This document shows positions 50,065-59,210 of a DNA stretch of 64,000 nt, one piece after another (the stretch's first letter is position 1; each line of letters opens with the position of its first letter). A model generated the notes under the pieces. That model searched no databases. It worked only from the letters and a program-made list of their open reading frames with translations, and had not been told where the DNA came from. The DNA comes from SR-FBR-E99 sp963732365. Lineage in GTDB: Bacteria > Bacteroidota > Bacteroidia > Bacteroidales > VadinHA17. The stretch lies in contig CAVSZC010000005.1 of the NCBI GenBank assembly GCA_963732365.1, forward strand, positions 434,001-498,000. The letters run 5' to 3'. The position numbers and the translations under genes are program-made.

Positions 50065-51132
50065 ATGGACCTTAAGGGTACAGTTCATCTCATTCATTTT
50101 TCGGGCAGACCGGGTGGCATTGAAGTGCTGCTGCCGGTCATTACGGGTGCCATGCCGCGATATCGTTTCAATGGTTTTGTAATCAACAAGCCATTGGTTG
50201 GAGATATTAATGTCTATGACAGGATGGAGATACCTGTGCGTTATGGCAGCGGGTTAAACTTTGCAACAATGATAAGCCTCTTCAGGTACGTCCGGCAGAA
50301 CAGGAATGACATATTCCATGCATTCAATGCCGGCCCGCTGATAATATTTCTTTTGCAAGCTGCCGGAGCGGGGAGGATTGTCTACAGCATTCACGGAACC
50401 GTCTATTGGAAGTCGAGAAGAAAAAAACTTATAAATAAGGTGATGTGGTACCTTGTTCTGCGAAGGCAATTGACTTTCACGTCCAATTCAGCTTACAGCA
50501 GGGCAGTCTTCCGGGATAAAATTGCAGCGAGTACTGAAATTAAGGTTCTCTATAATCCTGTTGACTCAGAAAAGTTCAGTCCTGCGACTCTCCCGGGGCA
50601 CTCCGGATTGAGGATAGCATATGCAGGCAGGCTGTGTGAAGGCAAGAACCTGGAAAAATGGATATCACTGGCATCAGAGCTTCATGGTTCGCTTCCGGAG
50701 GCCATGTTTGAGCTATACGGCTATGGGCCGCTTCTTCAAAAGCTTGAGCAGCAAGTGCGTAACCGGGAAGCGGAAGGTTACATTCATTTCAGGGGATACA
50801 CTGAAGATATGGCAGGAGTTTACCGGAATGCCGATTTTCTTCTGTTTCTTTCAGAATATGAGTCATTCGGCAATGTGGCGGTTGAGAGTATTCTTTGCGG
50901 CACGCCGGTAATTGTTTCCGACATACCGTCGATGAGGGAAATCTTCAGTGATTTCCCGGAGTTCATTATCAGGGCAGATGATAAGATGAAAGAGGCGGTC
51001 CTCAAAAAACTGTCAGAAGCAGAAAAACTAAAGGGTCTTGCCGCCAAGGCCCGGGAACAGTTTCTTAGTCGTTTTTCAGTCGAGGCTCACACCGAAGCCC
51101 TGGATAGGATCTATTCGGCATTTAATGAGTGA
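50065..51132 (+). CDS. Family 4 glycosyltransferase
   Basis: A 355-residue GT-B enzyme. FSGRPGGIEVLLPV (the GG.E loop), YSIHGTVYWKSRR, LYNPVDSEKFSP and IAYAGRLCEGKNLEKWI are standard. The donor-binding motif is SEYESFGNVAVESILCGTPVI, with the EX7E glutamates. It probably adds a hexose or N-acetylhexosamine. Its last eight bases overlap the deacetylase start. Confidence 0.92.
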   Translation: MDLKGTVHLIHFSGRPGGIEVLLPVITGAMPRYRFNGFVINKPLVGDINVYDRMEIPVRYGSGLNFATMISLFRYVRQNRNDIFHAFNAGPLIIFLLQAAGAGRIVYSIHGTVYWKSRRKKLINKVMWYLVLRRQLTFTSNSAYSRAVFRDKIAASTEIKVLYNPVDSEKFSPATLPGHSGLRIAYAGRLCEGKNLEKWISLASELHGSLPEAMFELYGYGPLLQKLEQQVRNREAEGYIHFRGYTEDMAGVYRNADFLLFLSEYESFGNVAVESILCGTPVIVSDIPSMREIFSDFPEFIIRADDKMKEAVLKKLSEAEKLKGLAAKAREQFLSRFSVEAHTEALDRIYSAFNE

Positions 51133-52228
51133 CGTGAGCAAAATACCGGTAGTTTATTATCACAGTATTGGTCCTGCAATACCAACATGGTACAGGAATT
51201 TTCTTACCCTGTCACCGGAGCGGTTCAGAGAACATCTCGAGTATTTCCGCAGCAATTATACAATCATCAGTCTCAAGGAACTGTGGATGATAATGAACGG
51301 GCAGTCAGCATCTGTACGGAAGCCTCTCGTCATCACGTTCGATGACGGGTACTCCGATAACTATACCTGGGCATTTCCGGTGCTGAAGAAATATGAAGTG
51401 AAGGCAACGATATTCGTAAGTCCTGATTTTGCCGATGATAGAGAGATTGAAAGAACAGGCCCTGATGACCGTGGATTCCTTTCATGGAAAGAGATGAGAT
51501 TGATGGAGGGCTCGGGGCTGGTGGACATACAGTCACATACACTTACGCACACAAAATATTTTGTTTCTGACAGGTTGACCGGGTTCCATCATCCGGGAGG
51601 AGATATACTGTACCAGGCAGGAAATGTTTTTCCTGATAAGAGAAAAGATTCGGTCAGTGATCCCTCGTTCGAGAGGCTTCTGCCATACGGGTACCCTTTG
51701 TTTGAAGAGGGTTCGGCTGTAACGTCGCGAAGGGTTTTCATAAATCACGAGTTTACTGAACAGTGTGTATCCAGGCTTAAGGATTACGATTTCGGGAGTT
51801 ATAAATATGAAGATGCCTTTAAACTAATTGCTCCGTTGTATGATTCACTCAGGAAGAGCGGAAGGCTGATCACCGCAACGGAATCAGGTGATGAATATAC
51901 GGAAAGGGTCAGGAATGAGATTCTCGGATCAAAAAGGATTATTGAGGAACGGCTGAACAAAACGGTGGAATTCCTCTGCTGGCCCCATGGTGATAATAAT
52001 GAGTCTCTTCACCGGATGGCTCTGGAAGCAGGCTATCTGATGACAACACGGGGGAAAGCCCGCGGAGGCAAAGAGCCTGATTGTTCACGGATACCTGAAA
52101 GGATGGGTGTTGATTTTTCCACGTGGAGCAGGAAGCAGAAGACGAAACTCAGGCTGAGAGCATTTTCGGGAGAAAATCCGTACGATCTGTTTATGAGCAT
52201 CTCAAGGCGTTTCAGAAAGGAAAGATGA
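51125..52228 (+). CDS. Polysaccharide deacetylase (NodB fold)
   Basis: 367 residues from ATG 51125; an in-frame start at 51038 would overlap by 95 bases and is rejected. NodB metal motif FDDGYSD at 72-78 and the SHTLTH pair (His138 and His142). VYYHSIGP opens the domain. It probably removes an acetyl group from GlcNAc units on the glycan or on a lipid-linked sugar. No signal peptide, so it may be cytoplasmic. A long middle insert (residues about 150-230) lies between the His motif and the C-terminal strands (LCWPHGDNN). Stop overlaps the next gene (ATGA). Confidence 0.87.
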   Translation: MSDVSKIPVVYYHSIGPAIPTWYRNFLTLSPERFREHLEYFRSNYTIISLKELWMIMNGQSASVRKPLVITFDDGYSDNYTWAFPVLKKYEVKATIFVSPDFADDREIERTGPDDRGFLSWKEMRLMEGSGLVDIQSHTLTHTKYFVSDRLTGFHHPGGDILYQAGNVFPDKRKDSVSDPSFERLLPYGYPLFEEGSAVTSRRVFINHEFTEQCVSRLKDYDFGSYKYEDAFKLIAPLYDSLRKSGRLITATESGDEYTERVRNEILGSKRIIEERLNKTVEFLCWPHGDNNESLHRMALEAGYLMTTRGKARGGKEPDCSRIPERMGVDFSTWSRKQKTKLRLRAFSGENPYDLFMSISRRFRKER

Positions 52229-53922
52229 CAGGATTCATTCTTGAAATACCATCAGACAGGCCAGCAGGTAAAATTGTTGACCTGTTTGCAGTGTCACCTG
52301 AAATCTCAATGCATCACCAAAGCCATTCGTGCGAATTTACTGCATGGGGCGATCCGATAGCCCGGGCTGACTTCAGAGGAAGGCTTGACCGTGACTGCTC
52401 ACCTGAATTTATTGTGAACAACCTTTATGGCCATTTTTACTATATATTTCTGGATAAAAAATCCGGTGAACTGACTGTTGGCAATTCGCTGTTCAGCATT
52501 CTTCCGATTTTCTACTGCAGCAATAGCAAAAGGATAATTCTTTCAGACAATGCCCTGACCCTTGGCCGTTATTCCGGGTCGGATAAGATATGCCGCCGCT
52601 TCGTACTTGAAACACTTCTCTTCAATTATCCGCTTTTCAATAGCAGTATACATGAGGATATTCATCTCCTGCCGTCAAATTCATCCATATCTGTATCAGC
52701 CGGCAAACTGTCAGTCAGGAAGCACACTTCGATTGCCGGGTTGATTGACAGTGATCCGGCTCCCTGGAGAGATGGGATAAGGCCGATCACCGACCTTTTT
52801 CTTGAAACGGTTGAGAAATATCTTCCCCCGGAGCACTATTCCTGCTCGCTGACAGGAGGGTTTGACGGAAGGACACTGGCAGCAGCAGGGTTATATCACA
52901 AAAGAAATTTTTCCGCCTACTCATTCGGCACCAGTGAGTCAAAGGATATCATCATTGCAGAAGAGGCGTCTTCCAGGGCCGGCATCCCTTTCAACAGGAT
53001 ACTCCTCGGGGAGGAATATATAACGCAACACAGTCTCAGGTGCGGCAGGGAATATATGACAAATTCATCCGGCACTGCAACTTTTGCACGGGCTCATTAT
53101 CTCTACGCCGCAAAGCAGCTGTCTGACCTCAGTCCGGTCATGATTACGGGCAATTTCGGGAGTGAGATATTCCGTGCCGCCCACATAGCGGGGGTAGTCA
53201 TTTCGAAGCATCTGTACACTCTCTTCAGTTCAGACTCATCTTCAGAAGCGATCAGGTCTCTGGAGGCGGGTGAAGAATTCGGGTTCCTTAACAAAGAGTC
53301 CTTCAGAGAGGAGTGGGAATCGCTAAAGGAGGATATTCAGACGCTTCCATGTTTCAACAATGAGTATGCTCATTTAACCCGTAACCAGAGGTTTTACCTG
53401 TTTGTTTTTGAGGAGCTGTTCCGCAAGTACTTTGGCGCGGAGATGACAAACCAGTTCAGGTATTTAAGGAACAGGACGCCCTATCTTGATATTGATTTTC
53501 TGAGGGGACTTCTTAAGAGCGGGCTGGCAGGTATTCACTCGGAATTCTTCGAATTTAATCCCGTGAAGAGATTCAAGGGGCAGGTTTTGTATTCGCATAT
53601 AATAAGAAAAGCTTATCCTGCCCTGGGGCAGATTATTACTGACAAGGGATACAGGCCCGATGATCTGCTGAGCCTGGCAGGGAAATTCAATATTACAAAG
53701 CACCGGATCAGGAAATCTTTAGGAGGGACACCATCGGATCCTGATCCCAACGGGGTGGAGGCCGCATGGCAGGTGAACCGTGACCACTGGAACAGTGTTT
53801 CTTTACCGGCTGAATATTTCGGCAGGAGCAGTGTTGAACAGGCAGGAAGGGAACTTCGTTTCAAAATAATAAGTCTTTCCTATCTGATCAGTAAGGTAAC
53901 CGGGCAGGCTATTGACAGCTGA
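52225..53922 (+). CDS. Asparagine-synthetase-like protein with altered ATP loop
   Basis: 565 residues from ATG 52225 (ATGA overlap with the deacetylase; an earlier in-frame start at 52123 would overlap by 106). The N-terminal half is a degenerate amidotransferase fold (NNLYGHFYYIFLDKKSGELTVGN) with no Cys2. The ATP domain has SCSLTGGFDGRTLAA at 207-221: TGGFDGR, where SGGxDS is normal, so the Ser after Asp is lost. Later motifs GNFGSEIFRAAH and RYLRNRTPYLDIDFLRGL still match. Proteins of this kind occur in glycan and RiPP loci. Either it retains adenylating activity without ammonia, or it is a structural relative. The next gene is ATP-grasp. Confidence 0.75.
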   Translation: MTGFILEIPSDRPAGKIVDLFAVSPEISMHHQSHSCEFTAWGDPIARADFRGRLDRDCSPEFIVNNLYGHFYYIFLDKKSGELTVGNSLFSILPIFYCSNSKRIILSDNALTLGRYSGSDKICRRFVLETLLFNYPLFNSSIHEDIHLLPSNSSISVSAGKLSVRKHTSIAGLIDSDPAPWRDGIRPITDLFLETVEKYLPPEHYSCSLTGGFDGRTLAAAGLYHKRNFSAYSFGTSESKDIIIAEEASSRAGIPFNRILLGEEYITQHSLRCGREYMTNSSGTATFARAHYLYAAKQLSDLSPVMITGNFGSEIFRAAHIAGVVISKHLYTLFSSDSSSEAIRSLEAGEEFGFLNKESFREEWESLKEDIQTLPCFNNEYAHLTRNQRFYLFVFEELFRKYFGAEMTNQFRYLRNRTPYLDIDFLRGLLKSGLAGIHSEFFEFNPVKRFKGQVLYSHIIRKAYPALGQIITDKGYRPDDLLSLAGKFNITKHRIRKSLGGTPSDPDPNGVEAAWQVNRDHWNSVSLPAEYFGRSSVEQAGRELRFKIISLSYLISKVTGQAIDS

Positions 53923-53936
53923 ACCCTGAAATATCA

Positions 53937-55013
53937 GTGAATAAGCCAATGGGAAGAATAAAAGCAGTCATTTTAGGGAACGAGCTTGAGCATGATCACA
54001 ATCAATGGATCATGGCTTGTGAAAATTACAGGGATGATATTGAATACAGGGTTGTCAATCTTACCAGGAACAGCTGGCTTGAGGATGTCAGGCAGGAAGG
54101 GTGTGATATTCTCCTGGCCAAGCCAGGTGGACTGACTGCTCCACTGAAGCAACTTTATGACGAAAGGATCGTCATTCTCTCTGAGATACTGGGATATAAG
54201 ATATTTCCGTCTCCGGCAGAGATCCTGGTTTATGAAAACAAGCGTCTCCTCTCTTTCTGGCTTAAGGCCAACAGCATCCCTCACCCTGTCACCTCTGTCT
54301 TCTATGATGATAATGCTGCTGTCAGGTTTATCAGAGAAACAAATTATCCTTTTGTCGCCAAGACCAATATCGGAGCATCAGGTTGCGGGGTCACTATTCT
54401 TGAAAATGAGAGGGATGCCATGGAGTATGTCAAAAGCACTTTTCACGGAAGAGGAGCACCCCAGCGAACCGGACCCAACCTTGAGAGAGGAGGCTGGCTG
54501 AGAAGAGGATCAAGGTATCTGTTTCACCCTTCTGAACTGAGAAGGAAAATGAGCATATACGGAGCAAAGGCAGCGAATCTGCAGAAGGGATTTGTAATAT
54601 TCCAGGAATATATCCCTCATGATTTTGAGTGGAGAGCAGTTAGGATAGGCGATTCGTTTTTTGCACATAAGAAGATAAGAGAGGGCATGAAGAGCAGCGG
54701 GTCACTACTGAAGGGGTATGAAAATCCTCCATTGTCTTTGTTGGATTTTATCAGATCCATCACCGACAGGTTTGGGTTTTACAGTCAGGCCATAGACATC
54801 TTTGAGTCTGACAGAGACTACCTGGTAAATGAGATGCAGTGCATCTTCGGTCAGAGTGATGCCTACCAGATGATGGTTGACGGCATACCGGGGAGATATA
54901 TTCAGTCAGACGTCAGGTGGCTCTTTGAGCCGGGTGATTTTGCCCGTAACGGCTGTTATGACCTGAGGCTGGAGTATCTGATAAAGGGAGATTATCTTAG
55001 AGGGAGCAAATGA
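53937..55013 (+). CDS. ATP-grasp family ligase
   Basis: A 358-residue protein. Central ATP-grasp motifs: FVAKTNIGASGCGVTILEN (P-loop-like lid), FVIFQEYIPHDFEWRAVRIGD (base-binding strand) and DYLVNEMQCIFGQSD (metal-binding acid and Asn). GTG 53937 or ATG 53949 is the start. The family joins a carboxylate to an amine or thiol using ATP. With an AsnB-like gene before and a FemAB-like gene two genes later, it probably attaches an amino acid or a similar group to a sugar precursor. Overlaps the next glycosyltransferase by four bases. Confidence 0.83.
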   Translation: MNKPMGRIKAVILGNELEHDHNQWIMACENYRDDIEYRVVNLTRNSWLEDVRQEGCDILLAKPGGLTAPLKQLYDERIVILSEILGYKIFPSPAEILVYENKRLLSFWLKANSIPHPVTSVFYDDNAAVRFIRETNYPFVAKTNIGASGCGVTILENERDAMEYVKSTFHGRGAPQRTGPNLERGGWLRRGSRYLFHPSELRRKMSIYGAKAANLQKGFVIFQEYIPHDFEWRAVRIGDSFFAHKKIREGMKSSGSLLKGYENPPLSLLDFIRSITDRFGFYSQAIDIFESDRDYLVNEMQCIFGQSDAYQMMVDGIPGRYIQSDVRWLFEPGDFARNGCYDLRLEYLIKGDYLRGSK

Positions 55014-55936
55014 GAGTCCTTTTTATATCTAGCGGCCGGGGGGGCGCTGTCAGCGTTCTGGTCAGGAACCAGGGGGCATCATTAAGAAATGAAGGCATAG
55101 ATATTGATTATTTCATTTTTGACGGCAACGGAATATCCGGATATCTGAATAAACTTCCGGCGCTGAGAAGGAAGATAAGGGAAGAAAGGTATGACCTTGT
55201 TCATGCACATTATTCCATCAGCGCATACATTGCCACACTGGCCGGAGGTGTCCCCCTGGTTGTATCGCTTATGGGATCAGATATTCATGATGCGGGCATA
55301 TCAAAATTATTCACACGCTTCCTTGCCAGGAGATGCTGGAAAGCGACAATAGTCAAGACAGAGAGAATGCATACCCTGCTTGGGTTCAGGGAGGCGGAGG
55401 TTATTCCAAACGGCGTTAACCTGGACTTCTTTAAGCCAGAGGACAAACGGGCTGCAAGAAAGAGGCTTGGTCTTTCAGAGTCGTCTAAGATAATTCTGTT
55501 TGTCTCGACCCATGACAGGCCCGAAAAGAACTATGAGCTGGCACGGAAATCAGTGGAACACCTTAATGATGAAGGTGTTGAACTATTGTATCTAAAGAAT
55601 ACTGATCATTCTCTGATACCCTCATACCTGAATGCCGCGGACCTCCTCCTGCTTACTTCATTATATGAAGGTTCTCCGAATATTATTAAAGAGGCCATGG
55701 CCTGCAACTGCCCAGTCGTCTCAACGGATGTCGGGGATGTCAACAGGATAATAGGCAGCACTGAAGGGTGTTACCTTGCCATGGATAACGCCGAAGACAT
55801 TGCAGAAAAAATCGGCAAAGTCCTTGGTTCGGTAGAGAGAACAAAAGGCAGGGAACGAATAATTGAACTGGGGCTTGATTCACGCACTGTGGCACAGAAA
55901 ATTGCAGCTATTTACAAGTCAGTAACAGGGGCATAG
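55010..55936 (+). CDS. Family 4 glycosyltransferase
   Basis: A 308-residue GT-B enzyme, rather short. GRGGAVSVLVRNQG is the glycine loop, HAHYSISAYIATL, VIPNGVNLDFFKPEDK and LFVSTHDRPEKNYELA follow, with the donor motif TSLYEGSPNIIKEAMACNCPVV carrying EX7E. ATGA overlap with the ATP-grasp gene; the next gene begins one base after its stop (GTG). Sugar donor unknown. Confidence 0.92.
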   Translation: MRVLFISSGRGGAVSVLVRNQGASLRNEGIDIDYFIFDGNGISGYLNKLPALRRKIREERYDLVHAHYSISAYIATLAGGVPLVVSLMGSDIHDAGISKLFTRFLARRCWKATIVKTERMHTLLGFREAEVIPNGVNLDFFKPEDKRAARKRLGLSESSKIILFVSTHDRPEKNYELARKSVEHLNDEGVELLYLKNTDHSLIPSYLNAADLLLLTSLYEGSPNIIKEAMACNCPVVSTDVGDVNRIIGSTEGCYLAMDNAEDIAEKIGKVLGSVERTKGRERIIELGLDSRTVAQKIAAIYKSVTGA

Positions 55937-56932
55937 GTGAATATAGTCTGGAATGACGATATCGACATTGCGTTGTGGAAAACCTTTGCAGAAACGAACC
56001 GGTACGGGTCTCCTTTTCAAAAAAGAGAATTCTATGAGCTATGCAATTCCGTAAAAGGAATGTCTGCAGAGGCTGTTGCTGTCATTAATGACGGAAAGAT
56101 AAGAGCGCTTAGTGTTTTAACGCAGCAGGAAGAGCCGGGGCTGAAAGGTTTCTTTTCACGACGGAGCATCCTCTACGGCGGTCCCTTGTTTGAAGAGGGG
56201 TATGCTGACGCTCTTGATCTTATTCTGGATGCCGTAAACCGGAAAGTCGGAAGGAGAACAATTTACACCGAGACCAGGAACCTGTTCAACTACAATGATT
56301 TTAAGAGTCTCTTCAGCAAAAAAGGGTACGTTTATAAACCCTACATGAATTTCCATGTCAAAACAGGAGACAGCAGGGCGGTCCTGAAAAGCATAAGCGA
56401 TTCACGAAGGAGACAGATCGTAAGAGCACGTAATGAAGGAGTGACGTGGAAGGAGGCGGAGAGCAGGGAAGAGGTGATCGTGTTCTTTGATATCCTGAGT
56501 GATCTGTACAGGGAAAAGATTAAGAAGCCGCTTCCGCCAAAAGAGTTTTTCACCGGATTTTTTACGTCGGACCTGGGCAAATATCTGATGGTATGGTATA
56601 AGGGCCGGATAATAGGTGGTATCATGTGTCCGGTACAGGAGCAGAGGGCAATCTACGAGTTTTATGTCTGCGGCCTTGACAAGGATTACAAGGATCAGTA
56701 TCCCAGTGTGATGGCTACGTGGGCGGCGATCGAGTATGCAACCCGGAACAGAATTTCCTGTTTTGATTTCATGGGTGCCGGTCCGCCTGACCGTCAGTAC
56801 GGAGTGAGGGAGTTCAAGGCAAGGTTTGGCGGAGAAGAGGTTGAGTACGGGCGTTTTTTAAGGATCAACAGACCCCTGTTGTATGCCATAGGAAAGCTAG
56901 GACTGAGATTATCAGGAGGATCGGGCGGTTGA
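55937..56932 (+). CDS. FemAB-like aminoacyl/acyl transferase (GNAT fold)
   Basis: A 331-residue protein. The tandem GNAT fold of FemAB is seen: SISDSRRRQIVRARNEGVTW, FFDILSDLYREKIKKPLPPKEFF, KYLMVWYKGRIIGGIMCPVQ, and YEFYVCGLDKDYKDQYPSVMATWAAIEYA, then FDFMGAGPPDRQYGVREFKARFGGE, which closely follows FemAB/PEP-CTERM-associated patterns. True FemAB enzymes add amino acids from tRNA; relatives in glycan loci likely acylate an amino sugar. GTG start, 0-1 bases from the previous stop; the TGA overlaps a TTG start of the next gene. Confidence 0.85.
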   Translation: MNIVWNDDIDIALWKTFAETNRYGSPFQKREFYELCNSVKGMSAEAVAVINDGKIRALSVLTQQEEPGLKGFFSRRSILYGGPLFEEGYADALDLILDAVNRKVGRRTIYTETRNLFNYNDFKSLFSKKGYVYKPYMNFHVKTGDSRAVLKSISDSRRRQIVRARNEGVTWKEAESREEVIVFFDILSDLYREKIKKPLPPKEFFTGFFTSDLGKYLMVWYKGRIIGGIMCPVQEQRAIYEFYVCGLDKDYKDQYPSVMATWAAIEYATRNRISCFDFMGAGPPDRQYGVREFKARFGGEEVEYGRFLRINRPLLYAIGKLGLRLSGGSGG

Positions 56933-57975
56933 AAATACATATTGACATAGGTCATCCGGCGCACGTGCATCTCTTCAAGAATTTTGCACGTCTGATGAAG
57001 GAGAGAGGAAACACTGTTTTTTTTACCGTACGTGACAAGGAGAGTGTCTTGACCCTCATGGAGAGAGAGGGTCTGCCTTATACCTGCCTGGGCACCCACT
57101 ACAGTTCTCCGGCAGGCAAGGTATGGGGACTTGTGAAGTTCAACATTGCCCTTCTGAAATTATCGATCAGTCAGAAGCCTGATGTATTTCTGAGCCATGG
57201 TTCTCTCTACACACTTCTCTCTTCATTTTTCCTGAGGATACCGAATATTTCGCTTGAGGATACCGGCAACAGTGAACAGGTGATGCTGTATCGCTGTTTT
57301 ACAAGGGCAATCATTACCTCTGACAGTTTCAAAAAGGATTACGGCAGAAAACATATCAGGTACAAAGGGTGCCACGAGCTGGCATACCTTCATCCTGACA
57401 GGTTTTCTCCTGATAGCAGTGTAAGGAACGAACTGGGATTGAGTGATGACGAGAAATATTTCATTATCAGATTTGTTTCCTGGAATGCCTCTCACGATAT
57501 GCCGCATTCAGGAATGAATGATCAGGATAAGAATGACATTGTCAGAGCTCTTTTACCCTTCGGGAGAGTTTTTATCAGTTCTGAATCGACTCTTCCCGAT
57601 GATATTGCTCTCTATAAATTTGACCTCCCACCGGAAAGAATGCATCATGCGCTTGCTTTTGCCCATCTGTATGTGGGGGAGGGTGCAACAATGGCCTCTG
57701 AAGCAGCTATGCTGGGAACGGCTGCAATCTATATAAATCCGATGGAGGCAGGCTCAATCGATGAACAGGAAGCAGCCGGGCTTGTTTATCATTTCAGGAT
57801 TGCCAAAGGTGTTAAGGAAACGATAAGACTGCTTATGGAGGAACCCGGAATGAAGGAAAAGGCATTGGCTAAGAGCAGGGAGTACATCAGAAACAGTATA
57901 GACCTTACAGGTTACCTGGCGGATTTCATTAATTTGTGGCCTGAAAGGTTAAACCAGAAGCAAGAAATCCGATGA
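56929..57975 (+). CDS. DUF354-family GT-B-like protein
   Basis: A 348-residue protein. KIHIDIGHPAHVHLFKNF is the DUF354 signature; then DVFLSHGSLYTLLSSFFL, ISLEDTGNSEQ, and the C-terminal GEGATMASEAAMLGTAAIYINP, like the UDP-binding part of UDP-GlcNAc 2-epimerases. The start is TTG at 56929, overlapping the preceding TGA. Family members are common in archaeal and bacterial glycan loci; activity is thought to be sugar transfer or epimerisation. The gene ends 23 bases before the T9SS gene. Confidence 0.85.
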   Translation: MKIHIDIGHPAHVHLFKNFARLMKERGNTVFFTVRDKESVLTLMEREGLPYTCLGTHYSSPAGKVWGLVKFNIALLKLSISQKPDVFLSHGSLYTLLSSFFLRIPNISLEDTGNSEQVMLYRCFTRAIITSDSFKKDYGRKHIRYKGCHELAYLHPDRFSPDSSVRNELGLSDDEKYFIIRFVSWNASHDMPHSGMNDQDKNDIVRALLPFGRVFISSESTLPDDIALYKFDLPPERMHHALAFAHLYVGEGATMASEAAMLGTAAIYINPMEAGSIDEQEAAGLVYHFRIAKGVKETIRLLMEEPGMKEKALAKSREYIRNSIDLTGYLADFINLWPERLNQKQEIR

Positions 57976-57998
57976 ATGATATTAAAAACGATTGAAAT

Positions 57999-59204
57999 AT
58001 GAGAACACCCTTTTCAATTATCATTGCAGTGTTACTGTTTCAGACACAGTCACTGGGGGCACAGAAGGCCGCATATGATGAAAACTGGGCATTGATAAAC
58101 GACTATGCCCTGGTTTCAAAGTGGGACAGGAATTCAAACGACTGGGTCTCCTCATTAAAGCAGGTATATATCCATGATGAACAGTTGAACCTGGTACAGA
58201 TTGTTTCCCTGAACGCTGTGACGCTTGACACTCTGTCAAGAGTGATATATCTGTATGATGAGAACGGTTCAATGACGGCAGAGTACTTCCAGGACTGGGT
58301 CGCAGGAGCGTGGGTTGACAAGCTGAGATACCTGATGGAAAATGACGAGTACAACAGAAGAATGTCACTCACGATATACGTCAGGAGCAACGGTGAGTGG
58401 GTTTATTCATCGAGGCAGATCAATTACCGCTATGATGAGATGAACCTGCTTGTATCATATGACAACGAGCTTTGGTACGAGACCGGCTGGAGACTCTCGT
58501 TTGTCGATAATTTTACCTATGACGATCAGGGCCTCCTTGTCTTCAGGTTAAGAACAGACATGACAGGAGAAAACGCCTTCCGTATATATTACTATTACAA
58601 TGAGGCTAATCAGCGTACACAGATGTTTGTGCAGTCGTACCAGAGAACTACCGGTTTATGGGTGAATTCTTACCGCGACACCTATTTTTATAACTCCTGC
58701 GGCAGCAGAACATCAAATCTCAGGGAGAGGTACACTTCCGGGGAATGGGTGAATGAACAGAAGGCAGACCTTTTCTACAAAGTTGATTTCTATAACGGCG
58801 ACAAGAGAATCAAGGTCCCGGTTTGCCACAAGGGAAACACTATATACATTTCGGTCAACGCCCTCAATGCCCATCTGGCCCATGGTGACTGCATCGGAAA
58901 ATGCAAGGATGAAAAAAATGATAACCGGGGCATGGAAACAGGTAAAAATATCACACCTGAAACACCTCCCTTCTCAGTCTATCCGAATCCTGCCATTGAC
59001 AAGATCACTGTCAGGATGACTGCAAATGATGGCCAGGAGATCAACAGGCTGGAGCTCGCAGATCAGAACGGAAGAGTGGTCAGGGTATTAAATGTAAGGG
59101 CGGATGAAGAGGTTACCATTTACCGTGGCGCACTGCCGGTGGGCAACTACTACCTGAAGCTTATCGGCGATGTGGTTTACAGTACGATGATCGTGTTTAA
59201 ATAA
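57999..59204 (+). CDS. Secreted protein with YD-like repeats and T9SS sorting domain, inside the glycan operon
   Basis: A 401-residue exported protein. Signal peptide MRTPFSIIIAVLLFQTQSLGAQ. The middle is a set of beta repeats of W/Y-rich form (WVSSLKQVYIHDEQLNLVQI, WVYSSRQINYRYDEMNLLVS, WVNSYRDTYFYNSCGSR), about 40-45 residues each. Then VPVCHKGNTIYISVNALNAH and LAHGDCIGKC, a short Cys/His motif seen in many Bacteroidota surface proteins, and a T9SS type A domain (VYPNPAIDKITVRM, LPVGNYYLKLIG). The only exported protein within the polysaccharide operon; it may bind the polymer at the cell surface. Confidence 0.82.
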   Translation: MRTPFSIIIAVLLFQTQSLGAQKAAYDENWALINDYALVSKWDRNSNDWVSSLKQVYIHDEQLNLVQIVSLNAVTLDTLSRVIYLYDENGSMTAEYFQDWVAGAWVDKLRYLMENDEYNRRMSLTIYVRSNGEWVYSSRQINYRYDEMNLLVSYDNELWYETGWRLSFVDNFTYDDQGLLVFRLRTDMTGENAFRIYYYYNEANQRTQMFVQSYQRTTGLWVNSYRDTYFYNSCGSRTSNLRERYTSGEWVNEQKADLFYKVDFYNGDKRIKVPVCHKGNTIYISVNALNAHLAHGDCIGKCKDEKNDNRGMETGKNITPETPPFSVYPNPAIDKITVRMTANDGQEINRLELADQNGRVVRVLNVRADEEVTIYRGALPVGNYYLKLIGDVVYSTMIVFK

Positions 59205-59210
59205 GTTCCC

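Noticed and set aside
51038..51124. Earlier in-frame start for the deacetylase at 51125
   Set aside because: Would overlap the preceding glycosyltransferase by 95 bases; the later ATG gives the usual short overlap and N-terminus.
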